Assembly (NCBI RefSeq): GCF_013385635.1
Contig: NZ_JACAPR010000028.1
Location: forward strand, 62,001 to 126,000
DNA length: 64,000 nt
Direction of reading: 5' to 3'
Source of the DNA: Pseudomonas gingeri
GTDB lineage: Bacteria; Pseudomonadota; Gammaproteobacteria; Pseudomonadales; Pseudomonadaceae
Below are positions 34,440-42,689 of the stretch, one piece after another. The notes beneath the pieces are model-generated. The model had not been told where the DNA came from. It saw only the letters and a list, made by a program, of their open reading frames with translations, and searched no databases. Numbering within the stretch: the stretch's first letter is position 1; the number at the start of each line of letters is the position of its first letter. A program made the translations under genes and the position numbers.

Positions 34440-35129
34440 TCAGGCTCGACACTCAACCTGCAACACACCGTCCGCCGCCGTCGTGCAGGCAATCCTGAGA
34501 GGCAGAAAGGCCTCGATCACCCGGATATTGCTGTACAGATGCTCGGTCATGCCCGGCGTGGTAAAGCTCCCGCCGCCGGCCAACGCCATGGGCAGCAGCA
34601 GTTGATCGGCCAGATGCTCACCCACCGCGGCGCTGCTGTTCAACCAGAGCCTGGCAGCATTGACCGCCGTATCGGCGACGGCCTCCGCCCGCAGGTTTAC
34701 TTGCCCGAATGCACTGAACACCTCGGTCACCTGTTCACAGCGGTACTCCAGCAACAGCACGTTGCCAGGGCTCTCAGCCGAATCGACGCGCACCGTCGAA
34801 CAGGATTCGCGGGCAATATCCAGACGATTGCCGACCCTGGTCAGCTCGCGCTCGGCCACCGACTGGTCGATGCCACCGATCAACACACGGGCTTCGCTTG
34901 CAAGCACGACACCGCGCTCGTTCAGCGCCATCACCGCCATCACCGCCATCACCGCCATCACCGCCATCACCGCCAGCGTCGACGGCTGGATAAAAACCTC
35001 CAGCGCTCCGCCTCCGGCTGGCACGAAACCATGACGCAAGAGCTGCAACTCGACCTTCGCCCCCATTTTTCGCAACAACGGCAACCAGGCGAGGTTCAGC
35101 GGGTGTCGTTCTGCATGCTCCACTTTCAT
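34440..35129 (-). pseudogene. rtcA: RNA 3'-phosphate cyclase RtcA, N-terminal third missing
   Basis: RtcA is normally about 340 residues; this frame gives 229. It aligns from about residue 125 of the E. coli protein, entering at HPLNLAWLPLLRKMGAKVELQLLRHGFVPAGGGALE. The C-terminal VGEHLADQLLLPMALAGGGSFTT and the catalytic-histidine region (H about 197, TEHLYSN) are kept. The whole first cyclase repeat, including the GxxGGGQ nucleotide loop, is gone. The ATG at 35129 has a good ribosome site (AGGAAAGGG) and begins eight bases after rtcB, so a stable fragment may be made. Residues about 53-68 are an AVM repeat encoded by five 9-base units. Confidence 0.85.
34927..34971. repeat. 9-base tandem repeat inside the rtcA remnant
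   Basis: Five exact copies of GCCATCACC (plus strand) plus the start of a sixth. On the coding strand they encode repeated Ala-Val-Met. The unit is a multiple of three, so copy-number change would not shift the frame. Confidence 0.95.
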
Positions 35130-35137
35130 ACCCTTTC

Positions 35138-36364
35138 CTACCCCTTTACACACACCACCTGCCGCAAGGTGTGCAGCACTTCCACCAGCTCGCGCTGGGC
35201 GTGCATGACCTGATCGATGTCCTTGTAGGCCATCGGAATTTCGTCGATCACCGCTTCGTCCTTGCGGCACTCCACATGGGCCGTCGCGCGGATCTGGTCC
35301 TCGACGGTGAACATTTGCTTGGCCCGGGTACGGCTCATGGTCCGGCCGGCGCCATGACTGCAGGAGCAGAACGACTCTTCATTGCCCAGCCCACGGACGA
35401 TGAAACTCTTGGCCCCCATGGAACCGGGAATGATCCCCAGCTCACCCTTCTTCGCCGAGACCGCGCCCTTGCGGGTCACCAGGACTTCCTCACCGAAGTG
35501 CCGCTCTTTCTGCACGTAGTTGTGATGACAGTTCACCGCTTCCAGCGCCACCTCGAACGGCTTGCGAATCACCTGACGTGTCGCCGCGATCACCGCCTGC
35601 ATCATCACCTCGCGGTTCTGCCGGGCGAAATCCTGGGCCCAGCCGACCGCTTCGACGTAATCGGCGAAATGCTGGCTGCCTTCTTCGAAGTACGCCAGAT
35701 CCCGATCCGGCAGGTTGGCGATGTGCTCGCGCATATCGGCCCGGGCCAGCTCGATGAACAGGTTGCCGATGGCGTTGCCGACACCCCGCGAACCGCTGTG
35801 CAACATGAACCAGACGCGGTTGGCTTCATCCAGGCAAACCTCGATGAAGTGGTTGCCCGAACCCAGGGTTCCCAGGTGGTTGCGGTGGTTGGTCTTTTCC
35901 AGTTTCGGGTACTTGTCGGTGATCGCCTTGAATCGCGATTCCAGCGCCGACCACGCCAGATCGGCCGGGGTCGGCACGTTGTCCCAGGCGCCCTTGTCCC
36001 GCCCGCCGCGAGTGCTGCTGCGACCATGGGGCACTGCCCGTTCGATGGCCGTGCGCAAGCCATGCAGGTTGTCCGGCAGATCACTGGCGGTCAGCGAGGT
36101 GCAGGCGGCGATCATGCCGCAACCGATATCCACCCCGACCGCCGCCGGGATGATGGCGCCCACCGTGGGAATCACGCTGCCGATGGTCGAGCCCTTGCCC
36201 AGGTGCACGTCCGGCATCACCGCCATGTGCTTGAAGATGAACGGCATCTTCGCCGTATTCATCAACTGCTGGCGGGCTTCGGGCTCCACCGGCACGCCCT
36301 GGGTCCAGAGCTTGATCGGCTTGCCGTTGGCGACTTCGAGCAGGGTGTAGGTCTGGTCTTGCAT
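35138..36364 (-). CDS. rtcB: RNA-splicing ligase RtcB
   Basis: A 408-residue, full-length RNA ligase that joins 2',3'-cyclic phosphate and 5'-OH RNA ends using GTP and manganese. Close to E. coli RtcB throughout: MPFIFKHMAVMPDVHLGKGSTIGSVIP, VGVDIGCGM (metal cysteine), GTLGSGNHFIEVCLDE, NCHHNYVQKE, RKGAVSAKKGELGIIPGSMGAKSFIVRG, and SCSHGAGRTMSRTRAK (guanylated histidine). The ATG at 36364 matches the E. coli start and has AGGA about ten bases ahead; an ATG three codons earlier sits directly on that site. It is the first gene of the rtcBA unit and is divergent from rtcR, with a sigma-54 promoter between. Confidence 0.97.
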   Translation of the reverse strand: MQDQTYTLLEVANGKPIKLWTQGVPVEPEARQQLMNTAKMPFIFKHMAVMPDVHLGKGSTIGSVIPTVGAIIPAAVGVDIGCGMIAACTSLTASDLPDNLHGLRTAIERAVPHGRSSTRGGRDKGAWDNVPTPADLAWSALESRFKAITDKYPKLEKTNHRNHLGTLGSGNHFIEVCLDEANRVWFMLHSGSRGVGNAIGNLFIELARADMREHIANLPDRDLAYFEEGSQHFADYVEAVGWAQDFARQNREVMMQAVIAATRQVIRKPFEVALEAVNCHHNYVQKERHFGEEVLVTRKGAVSAKKGELGIIPGSMGAKSFIVRGLGNEESFCSCSHGAGRTMSRTRAKQMFTVEDQIRATAHVECRKDEAVIDEIPMAYKDIDQVMHAQRELVEVLHTLRQVVCVKG

Positions 36365-36466
36365 ATTCTTCATTTCCTGATGGCCGAGATCACGGCCTTG
36401 TCCTGTTGAGCTGTGACAAGTATCTGGCTGGTTGTGCCTTGCCGTCTTGCCCGCTGACAGGTTATG

Positions 36467-36481
36467 GCAGGCAGGGTGCCA
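36467..36481 (-). promoter_or_regulatory. Sigma-54 promoter of rtcBA
   Basis: On the minus strand TGGCAC-CCTGC-CTGC has GG at -24 and GC at -12 with 10 bases between, one mismatch from TGGCAC-N5-TTGC. It would start transcription about 90 bases upstream of rtcB. RtcR, encoded divergently, is a sigma-54 activator, so the match is what the locus requires. Confidence 0.8.
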
Positions 36482-36627
36482 AGTTTAAAAAGATCACAAA
36501 AAAAAACAATCAAGCCATTGTTTTATAACGATTTTATATTCTATCAACAACTCAAAATCACTTTATCCGTGACGAAAACATCTGGTTTTTCTATCATCTG
36601 ATATCAATCTTTAGCCCAAGATATAAA

Positions 36628-38235
36628 ATTCTTGCCAAGCGCTGCGTCACCATCGGCTTTATCGGCTCCAACCTCGACCGAGTCGGCAAGGGCGCCAACC
36701 GCTGGAGCCACTGGCGGCCGAGCGTGGGCCTGTGTCAGCAACCGGATCTGCTGGTGCATCGCCTGGAGCTGATCCACGGTACCGATGCCCGGGACGTGAG
36801 CCTGGCCGAACGGGTACGTGCCGATATCCACCAGGTATCACCGGAAACCGAAGTGCGCCTGCATCCCATGACCTTGCGCAACCCGTGGGATTTCGAGGAG
36901 GTGTACGCCGCGCTGCATGATTTCACCACCGACTACCGCTTCGACATCGAGCACGAGGATTACCTCGTGCATATCACCACCGGCACTCATGTCGCGCAGA
37001 TCTGCTGGTTCCTGCTCACCGAAGCACGCTACCTGCCCGCACGATTGATCCAGACCGCCCCGGCCCGGCGCCTGGACACAGAAGCACAAGCCATCGGCAC
37101 CCATGCCCTGATCGACCTGGACCTGTCGCGCTACGACCGGATCGCCACGCGCTTCAGCCACAAACGCCTCGAAGGTCTGGCTTTCCTCAAATCCGGGATC
37201 GCCACCCGCAACGCCGCCTTCAACCGCACCATCGAGCAGATCGAGCGCGTGGCCGTGCGCTCCCGCGCACCGATGCTGCTGATCGGTCCGACCGGAGCCG
37301 GCAAGTCCTTTCTCGCCCGGCGCATTTATGAGCTCAAGCGCAACCGGCACCAGGCCCAAGGACGCTTTGTCGAAGTCAACTGCGCCACCTTGCGCGGCGA
37401 CGGTGCCATGTCTGCGTTGTTCGGCCATATCAAGGGTGCGTTCACCGGTGCGCAGAACAGTCGCGAAGGCCTGTTGCGCGCAGCCGACGGCGGCCTGTTG
37501 TTTCTCGACGAGATCGGCGAACTGGGCCTGGACGAACAGGCGATGTTGCTCAAGGCGGTCGAGGAGAAACGTTTCTTTCCCCTCGGCTCCGACAAGGAAG
37601 TCGACAGCGACTTCCTGATCATCGCAGGAACCCACCGCGACCTGCGCAGCCGGGTTGCCGAAGGCCTGTTCCGTGAAGACCTGTACGCCCGTATCAACCT
37701 CTGGACCTTCGATCTGCCGGGTCTTGCCGACCGGCGCGAAGATATCGAACCGAACCTGGATTTCGAACTGGAGCGCCACGCCAGGGAACAGGGTCATCTC
37801 GCCCGCTTCAATGTGGAAGCCCGCCGTCGCTACCTGACATTCGCCTGCTCCGGTGAAGCCCGCTGGCTCGGCAACTTTCGCGAGCTGTCGGCCTCGATCA
37901 CCCGGATGGCGACGCTGGCCGATAGCGGTCGTATCGACGAAACCCAGGTCACGGAAGAAATCGAGCGCCTGCGCCGCGCCTGGGGCCTGGCCGAACCCCA
38001 GGACGCCCTGGATCGACTGCTCGGGGAAGGCGCAGTGGAAGTCGACCTGTTCGACCGCTTGCAGCTCAATGCCGTCATCGAAGTCTGCCGCCACGCCAGC
38101 AACCTGTCGGATGCCGGGCGCCAGTTATTCAATGCCTCTCGTCAGGCCAAGGCCAACCCGAACGATGCCGATCGCCTGCGCAAATACCTGGCGCGATTCG
38201 GCCTGGACTGGAAACAACTGAACAACGCCGACTGA
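36628..38235 (+). CDS. rtcR: RtcR, sigma-54-dependent activator of rtcBA; start codon unresolved
   Basis: About 535 residues if begun at the ATT at 36628. The CARF-like sensor domain occupies about 1-180; its conserved start reads KRCVTIGFIGSNLDRVGKGANRWSHWRPSVGLCQQPDLLVHRLEL. Then come the AAA+ domain with Walker A GPTGAGKS, the sigma-54 loop GAFTGA, Walker B GGLLFLDEIGEL, and a C-terminal DNA-binding region. No ATG, GTG or TTG lies in frame at the expected start; the position where family members have Met is GCC at 36634. The first usual start codon is GTG at 36724, which would delete about 30 conserved residues. Either an unusual start is used or the start was lost. Confidence 0.85.
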   Translation: MLAKRCVTIGFIGSNLDRVGKGANRWSHWRPSVGLCQQPDLLVHRLELIHGTDARDVSLAERVRADIHQVSPETEVRLHPMTLRNPWDFEEVYAALHDFTTDYRFDIEHEDYLVHITTGTHVAQICWFLLTEARYLPARLIQTAPARRLDTEAQAIGTHALIDLDLSRYDRIATRFSHKRLEGLAFLKSGIATRNAAFNRTIEQIERVAVRSRAPMLLIGPTGAGKSFLARRIYELKRNRHQAQGRFVEVNCATLRGDGAMSALFGHIKGAFTGAQNSREGLLRAADGGLLFLDEIGELGLDEQAMLLKAVEEKRFFPLGSDKEVDSDFLIIAGTHRDLRSRVAEGLFREDLYARINLWTFDLPGLADRREDIEPNLDFELERHAREQGHLARFNVEARRRYLTFACSGEARWLGNFRELSASITRMATLADSGRIDETQVTEEIERLRRAWGLAEPQDALDRLLGEGAVEVDLFDRLQLNAVIEVCRHASNLSDAGRQLFNASRQAKANPNDADRLRKYLARFGLDWKQLNNAD

Positions 38236-38289
38236 GTTTATTTCAACAGCCCTGTAACAAAATATGACCTCGCGCCTCCACAGGCAAAA

Positions 38290-38307
38290 CCCCGTGCAAT
38301 CACGGGG
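38290..38307. other. GC-rich hairpin after rtcR
   Basis: CCCCGTG-CAAT-CACGGGG is a perfect 7-base stem with a 4-base loop, 54 bases after the rtcR stop. No T-tract follows directly, though a second short stem (GCCGG/CCGGT region) and an A-run lie beyond. It probably ends or protects the rtcR transcript. Confidence 0.45.
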
Positions 38308-38354
38308 GCCGGCGCCCTAAGTGCCGGTTCAAAAAAGCTGGGTGAGGTGGCGAG

Positions 38355-39113
38355 TTGATCAATACACGATTTTCCTGTGTGGGCTGCGGCAAATGCTGCA
38401 ACGACCATTACGTTCCATTGACCCTCGACGAATCCCGCCAATGGGCGGTGGATGGCGGTACGGTGATCGTGCTGCTGGAGGCATTCCTGGAAAACGGTCA
38501 TGGCGTCGCCGCAGAGCAGTTCGAGCACGCCCACCGTCGCTCCGTGCTGGTCACCAGCGGGACCACCCGGGCATGGCTGGCGGTCACGTTCGCGGCCTAC
38601 AACAACGGACCGTGCCGCAACCTCGACGCCGACAACCGCTGCGGTATCTACGAACGACGGCCGCTGGTCTGCCGTATCTATCCGGCGGAGATCAACCCGC
38701 ATATCCGCTTGCGTACCGACCGCAAGGACTGTCCGCCGGAATCCTGGGAGCAAGGCACCGAGCTGATTGTCGGCGGGAAACTGGTCGACCGGGAACTGGC
38801 CGAGCTGATCGACCGCTCGCGCCAGGCCGACCGCGAGGATATCGCCGCCAAAGCGGAGATCTGTGCCCACCTCGGCATCACGACCACCGCCCTCAAGGGC
38901 AACGGCTTCGCCACTTACCTGCCCGATATGCAGGCGTTCCTGGCCGCTATCGAGCGGGTCGCGGCGGATCGACCTGACCGCTACACGCGACAGCCATGGG
39001 CCTTTCAGCTGGCGGATGAGGACAGCAGCCGGACATTGCTCGCCCAGGGTGCCGCGGTCACCTCATCGGGTGCGGGCTACTACCGCTTTATCCCCTTGCA
39101 GGCTGTCGATTAA
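38355..39113 (+). CDS. YkgJ-family cysteine-cluster protein
   Basis: A 252-residue cytoplasmic protein with a putative metal or Fe-S cluster. The N-terminus has FSCVGCGKCCNDHYVPLT (CxxCxxCC) and a second set lies at CRNLDADNRCGIYERRPLVCRIYPAE, the pattern of the zinc/iron-chelating CxxCxxCC family. Because the cysteine motif begins at residue 8, the TTG at 38355 must be the start; GAGGTG precedes it. The function of the family is unknown. It lies between rtcR and the CBS protein with no visible link to either. Confidence 0.85.
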   Translation: MINTRFSCVGCGKCCNDHYVPLTLDESRQWAVDGGTVIVLLEAFLENGHGVAAEQFEHAHRRSVLVTSGTTRAWLAVTFAAYNNGPCRNLDADNRCGIYERRPLVCRIYPAEINPHIRLRTDRKDCPPESWEQGTELIVGGKLVDRELAELIDRSRQADREDIAAKAEICAHLGITTTALKGNGFATYLPDMQAFLAAIERVAADRPDRYTRQPWAFQLADEDSSRTLLAQGAAVTSSGAGYYRFIPLQAVD

Positions 39114-39308
39114 GGGACTTGGCTCAGTGTTGATCCGGTGAAAAGCGGCCGTCCCTGCCAAAAGATCGGGCAATGACGTTTTTTCAGCTTCTACAGGCCG
39201 CTTTCTGCATCGTCCTCTCGGGATCCGTCTACGATTCTGTAAGAACGGTCGCGATGGAGTGTGGCCGTGTCAAAAGAACCGCACGAGAACCGTACGAGAG
39301 AGCCATCC

Positions 39309-39752
39309 ATGAAAACCGTCGCAGAACTGTTGAAACTCAAGGGTAGCCAGCGCCAGGAGGTCTACACGATCCGCCACGACCATACGGTGTTCGAGGCGCT
39401 GATCAAGATGGCCGAGAAAAATATCGGTGCCTTGCCAGTGGTCAACGAGAACGGCAAGGTGGTCGGTATCATCAGCGAACGCGACTATGCGCGCAAAGTG
39501 ATCCTGCGCGGACTCAGCTCGACCAGCACCACGGTCAACCAGATCATGAACTCGCCGGTCATCACCGTGGACTCCCATCAGAATGTCGAGACCTGCATGG
39601 GCATCATGACCGACAGGCATCTGCGCCACCTGCCCGTGGTCGAGGATGGCCAGTTGATCGGGCTGCTGTCCATTGGCGACCTGGTCAAGGAAGCAATCAC
39701 CGAACAGGCCGACCTGATTCGTCAACTTGAGCAATATATCCGCGGCGAATAG
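39309..39752 (+). CDS. CBS-domain-pair protein
   Basis: A 147-residue protein made only of two CBS motifs: TVFEALIKMAEKNIGALPVVNENGKVVGIISERDYARKVIL and VITVDSHQNVETCMGIMTDRHLRHLPVVEDGQLIGLLSIGDLVKEAI. Such stand-alone pairs bind adenine nucleotides or NAD(H). The ATG at 39309 follows GAGAGAGCC. It is followed by a nested stem-loop, so it is probably monocistronic. Confidence 0.92.
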   Translation: MKTVAELLKLKGSQRQEVYTIRHDHTVFEALIKMAEKNIGALPVVNENGKVVGIISERDYARKVILRGLSSTSTTVNQIMNSPVITVDSHQNVETCMGIMTDRHLRHLPVVEDGQLIGLLSIGDLVKEAITEQADLIRQLEQYIRGE

Positions 39753-39778
39753 CCTTTCGTTCGGTTGGTAAACAGCGC

Positions 39779-39837
39779 CAATCCCCGAGCAAAGTGTTTC
39801 CAGATACTGCAAGACGCAGCGGAAATATTGGGGATTG
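39779..39837. other. Three-tier nested stem-loop
   Basis: Three arm pairs nest in register: CAATCCCC with GGGGATTG (8 bases), TTTCC with GGAAA (5 bases), and CTGC with GCAG (4 bases) closing on AAGAC. It begins 26 bases after the CBS gene stop. It lacks a T-tract; a 3' structure for the CBS message or a small RNA or leader for the phosphatase gene are possible readings. Confidence 0.5.
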
Positions 39838-40027
39838 ACGGACTTCCAAATTTTTCACAACGCTTTCACTTCGCTCCCACCTGCGCCTCCGTAAATTGCC
39901 ACTATCGTCATCAACGTCCACTTGAGTTGCGTGATGGCGATTGTCATTTTCCGGGCGAATCTGCAAATACGCCCCCCTTGAATTGCCAGATCAGCCAATG
40001 GGTGAATTTGTGGTTATCCCTAATGCC

Positions 40028-40681
40028 ATGCAGCCGGTGTTGCCGCGCACCATCAGACCCCGCTTCAAGTCCATGTTTCTGGGGATCGGTGTAGCGGTCA
40101 TGGCCCTGGTCATGACCGGCTTTGTCCTGTGGCCGAAATCGCCCCTGGACCTGGCGGTCAAGAACCATATGAACAGTGCCGGTGTTTATGCCCACTGGAA
40201 GGCCGGCGACGTTATCGTGCTGGTCCGCCATGCCGAGCGTTGCGACCGTTCGAGCAATCCGTGCCTGGGTCCCGAGGATGGTATCACCCGACTGGGCAGC
40301 CACTCCGCAGCCGGCGTGGGTCAAGCCTTCCAGACCGTCGGCATGGGCAATACCGACGTGCTGAGCAGTCCGACCACCCGGACCACCCAGACCGCGCAAG
40401 CGATGTTCGGCAAAACCGCGATCACCGCTGACTGGTTGCTGAGTTGTGGGCCGGCCCTGGGCGAGGAGGCGCTCGCCCACAAGGCGGCACATCGCAACCT
40501 GGTACTGGTGACTCATAGCGGCTGTATGGATGACCTCGAAAAAGAGTTGGGCTATCGCCATGCGGTGAAAAGCGAATACACCAGTTCGGTGCTTGTTTCC
40601 GTGGATGCCGACGGCCAATTGAAAATGCTCGGGATCATGAATGCCGAGGATTGGCAAACCGTTCTCGGCAAGAAGATATGA
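40028..40681 (+). CDS. Membrane-anchored histidine phosphatase, Ais/PmrG-like
   Basis: About 217 residues, with an N-terminal signal anchor (about 15-36, MFLGIGVAVMALVMTGFVLW) and a periplasmic histidine phosphatase domain. The catalytic histidine is in VIVLVRHAERCD and the second in LVLVTHSGCMDD. E. coli Ais, with the same layout, removes phosphate from core heptose and lies next to the arn operon. Here arnT follows 316 bases downstream, which supports a lipopolysaccharide role. An ATG at 39998 is an alternative start; neither has a strong ribosome site. Confidence 0.8.
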   Translation: MQPVLPRTIRPRFKSMFLGIGVAVMALVMTGFVLWPKSPLDLAVKNHMNSAGVYAHWKAGDVIVLVRHAERCDRSSNPCLGPEDGITRLGSHSAAGVGQAFQTVGMGNTDVLSSPTTRTTQTAQAMFGKTAITADWLLSCGPALGEEALAHKAAHRNLVLVTHSGCMDDLEKELGYRHAVKSEYTSSVLVSVDADGQLKMLGIMNAEDWQTVLGKKI

Positions 40682-40892
40682 GCGGCATGTAATAAGCGCT
40701 TTGCAATTTTAAACATCCGAACAATGGAGTGGGCGGTTAGTTGAATGCATCCTATTTTGACAACTTCGCTGGAAGTACATCTCACCGCAGGAAGCTGATC
40801 CGCCGCCTTCGCCATGGCCACCGCCTCCAGTTCGACAACGGACTTGAGCGGCGGCAGGCTGGCGTTCGGCGGGGATCAGCAGGATTTCATTA

Positions 40893-40920
40893 TTGAGCAA
40901 CTTGCTTGTTGAGCAACTTG
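40893..40920. repeat. 12-base direct repeat upstream of arnT
   Basis: TTGAGCAACTTG occurs at 40893-40904 and 40909-40920, 16 bases apart, and ATTGAAC follows. The 316-base gap before arnT is otherwise gene-free; the repeat lies about 80 bases upstream of the arnT start and may bind a regulator. A GC-rich tract at 40780-40880 resembles decayed coding DNA, but I cannot identify it. Confidence 0.45.
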
Positions 40921-40997
40921 ATCATTGAACATCAAGACTCGCGGATATTCATCTTTGGTTAAACCCTTGTGGCGGTATATACCGCTAAGGCCGACTC

Positions 40998-42689
40998 ATG
41001 AACACGCACTTCTTTCCCCTCTCTCCCGCAACACTCAAGCGCTGGTCGCTGCCAGTACTGGTACTGGCCTTCGGCTTGTTCTACTTGATGCCGATGATGT
41101 TCCATGGCCTGTGGATTCCCGATGAAACCCGCTATGCCCAGATCAGCCAGGAAATGCTCCTGAGCGGCAACTGGACCGCCCCGCACTTCATGGGCCTGCG
41201 TTACTTTGAAAAACCCATTGCCGGCTACTGGATGATTGCCATCGGCCAGGCGGTTTTCGGTGACAACCTGTTCGGCGTCCGGGTCGCCTCGGCGGTCAGT
41301 ACCGGGCTGAGTGTGCTGCTGACGTACCTGATCGCCCGCCGCCTGTGGAATGATCCACGCAAGAGTTTCGCTTCGGCGTTGTTGTTCATGAGTTTCGGCC
41401 TGATCGCCGGACAGGCCGGTTATGCCAACCTCGACCCGCAGTTCACGCTGTGGTCGAACCTGAGCCTGGTCGCCTTCTGGTTCGCACTCGACAGCCAGGA
41501 GCGCCGTCATCGGCTCTGGGCCTGGGCTGCATTGGGCCTGGCCTGTGGCATGGGTTTGCTGACCAAGGGTTTTCTCGCCCTGCTGCTGCCGGTGCTGATC
41601 GCCCTGCCCTACATGATCTGGCAACGCCGCCTGGGCGAACTGCTGCGTTGCGGGCCGATTGCCGTGGGTGTGGCGGTTGTCGTCGCACTGCCCTGGGCAC
41701 TGGCCATCCACACCCAGGAGCCGGACTACTGGCACTTTTTCTTCTGGCACGAGCATATCCAGCGCTTTGCCGGGAACAACGCGCAACATGCCCAGCCCTG
41801 GTGGTTCTACCTGCCGTTGCTGGTGGTCTCGTGCCTGCCGTGGTCGGTGATGCTGGTGCCGACGTTCAAACAGGCCTGGCAGGAGAAACGCCAGGCCGGT
41901 ACCGGCTTCCTCTGGCTGGCGTTCCTGCTGCCGCTGGCGTTCTTCAGCCTCAGCAAAGGCAAGCTGCCGACCTACATCATGCCGTGCCTGCTGCCGCTGG
42001 CGCTGATGATGGGCAATACCCTGATCGACCGTGTGGTCCGTGCCGAGGGCCGGGCATTGCGCTTGAACGGCATACTCAATCTGGTCCTGGGCCTCGCGGC
42101 ACTGATCGGCCTGATCGTGCTGCAGGCGACTCGATACATCTACGAGAACAGCCACGCCGAGATCTTCAACCTGTCGCTGGTGTTCATCCTGCTGATGGTG
42201 TGGATCATCGCCAACGCCTTGCAGGCATTGCGACCGCTCACGCTGTGGGCCATGCCGGCGCTGGGCATCGCCTTGCTGGTGGCCTTGTTGCCGGCCGGCA
42301 TGCCGGCGAGTGTCATCAGCCACAAGATGCCCGACCAGTTCATCGCCGAGCATATCGACGAGTTGCGCCAGACCAACCGCCTGCTGAGCAATGAACTCGG
42401 TGCAGCCGCCGCGCTTTCCTGGCGCCTGCAACGCCCGCAGGTGGACTTGTTCAACACCGCTGGCGAACTGAAATACGGCATGGATTACCCAGATGCCAAG
42501 AATCGTCTCGTCACCTTCGACAACATCGGCCAATGGATGAGCGACGCACGCAAGCAGGGCTCGGTCGGGGTGGTCATGCGGGTCAGGAGCGTTGATGAAA
42601 TGCAGGAAGTCGCGCTACTTCCAGTGGATGGAAAACGCTACAAGAACGGTGATATCGAGATCATCATCTTCCCGCAAACCCGACCATGA
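40998..42689 (+). CDS. arnT: Lipid A 4-amino-4-deoxy-L-arabinosyltransferase ArnT
   Basis: A 563-residue GT-C glycosyltransferase (GT-39/83 type) that moves aminoarabinose from undecaprenyl phosphate to lipid A on the periplasmic side, giving polymyxin resistance. Features include the first-loop catalytic segment GLWIPDETRYAQISQEMLLSGNWTAPHFMGLRYFEKPIAGYW, about 12 membrane helices, and the periplasmic C-terminal domain. AAGG lies nine bases before the ATG. The rest of the arn operon is not in this window, so this copy depends on a sugar donor made elsewhere or is a paralogue. Its stop overlaps the next start by four bases. Confidence 0.88.
   Translation: MNTHFFPLSPATLKRWSLPVLVLAFGLFYLMPMMFHGLWIPDETRYAQISQEMLLSGNWTAPHFMGLRYFEKPIAGYWMIAIGQAVFGDNLFGVRVASAVSTGLSVLLTYLIARRLWNDPRKSFASALLFMSFGLIAGQAGYANLDPQFTLWSNLSLVAFWFALDSQERRHRLWAWAALGLACGMGLLTKGFLALLLPVLIALPYMIWQRRLGELLRCGPIAVGVAVVVALPWALAIHTQEPDYWHFFFWHEHIQRFAGNNAQHAQPWWFYLPLLVVSCLPWSVMLVPTFKQAWQEKRQAGTGFLWLAFLLPLAFFSLSKGKLPTYIMPCLLPLALMMGNTLIDRVVRAEGRALRLNGILNLVLGLAALIGLIVLQATRYIYENSHAEIFNLSLVFILLMVWIIANALQALRPLTLWAMPALGIALLVALLPAGMPASVISHKMPDQFIAEHIDELRQTNRLLSNELGAAAALSWRLQRPQVDLFNTAGELKYGMDYPDAKNRLVTFDNIGQWMSDARKQGSVGVVMRVRSVDEMQEVALLPVDGKRYKNGDIEIIIFPQTRP

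Noticed and set aside
35130..35270. Extending the rtcA frame into rtcB as a longer N-terminus.
   Set aside because: The added residues are out-of-frame translation of the end of rtcB and do not resemble RtcA.
40740..40900. A GC-rich tract upstream of arnT that looks like a decayed gene.
   Set aside because: No frame gives recognisable protein over more than a few residues, so it is not listed as a gene.
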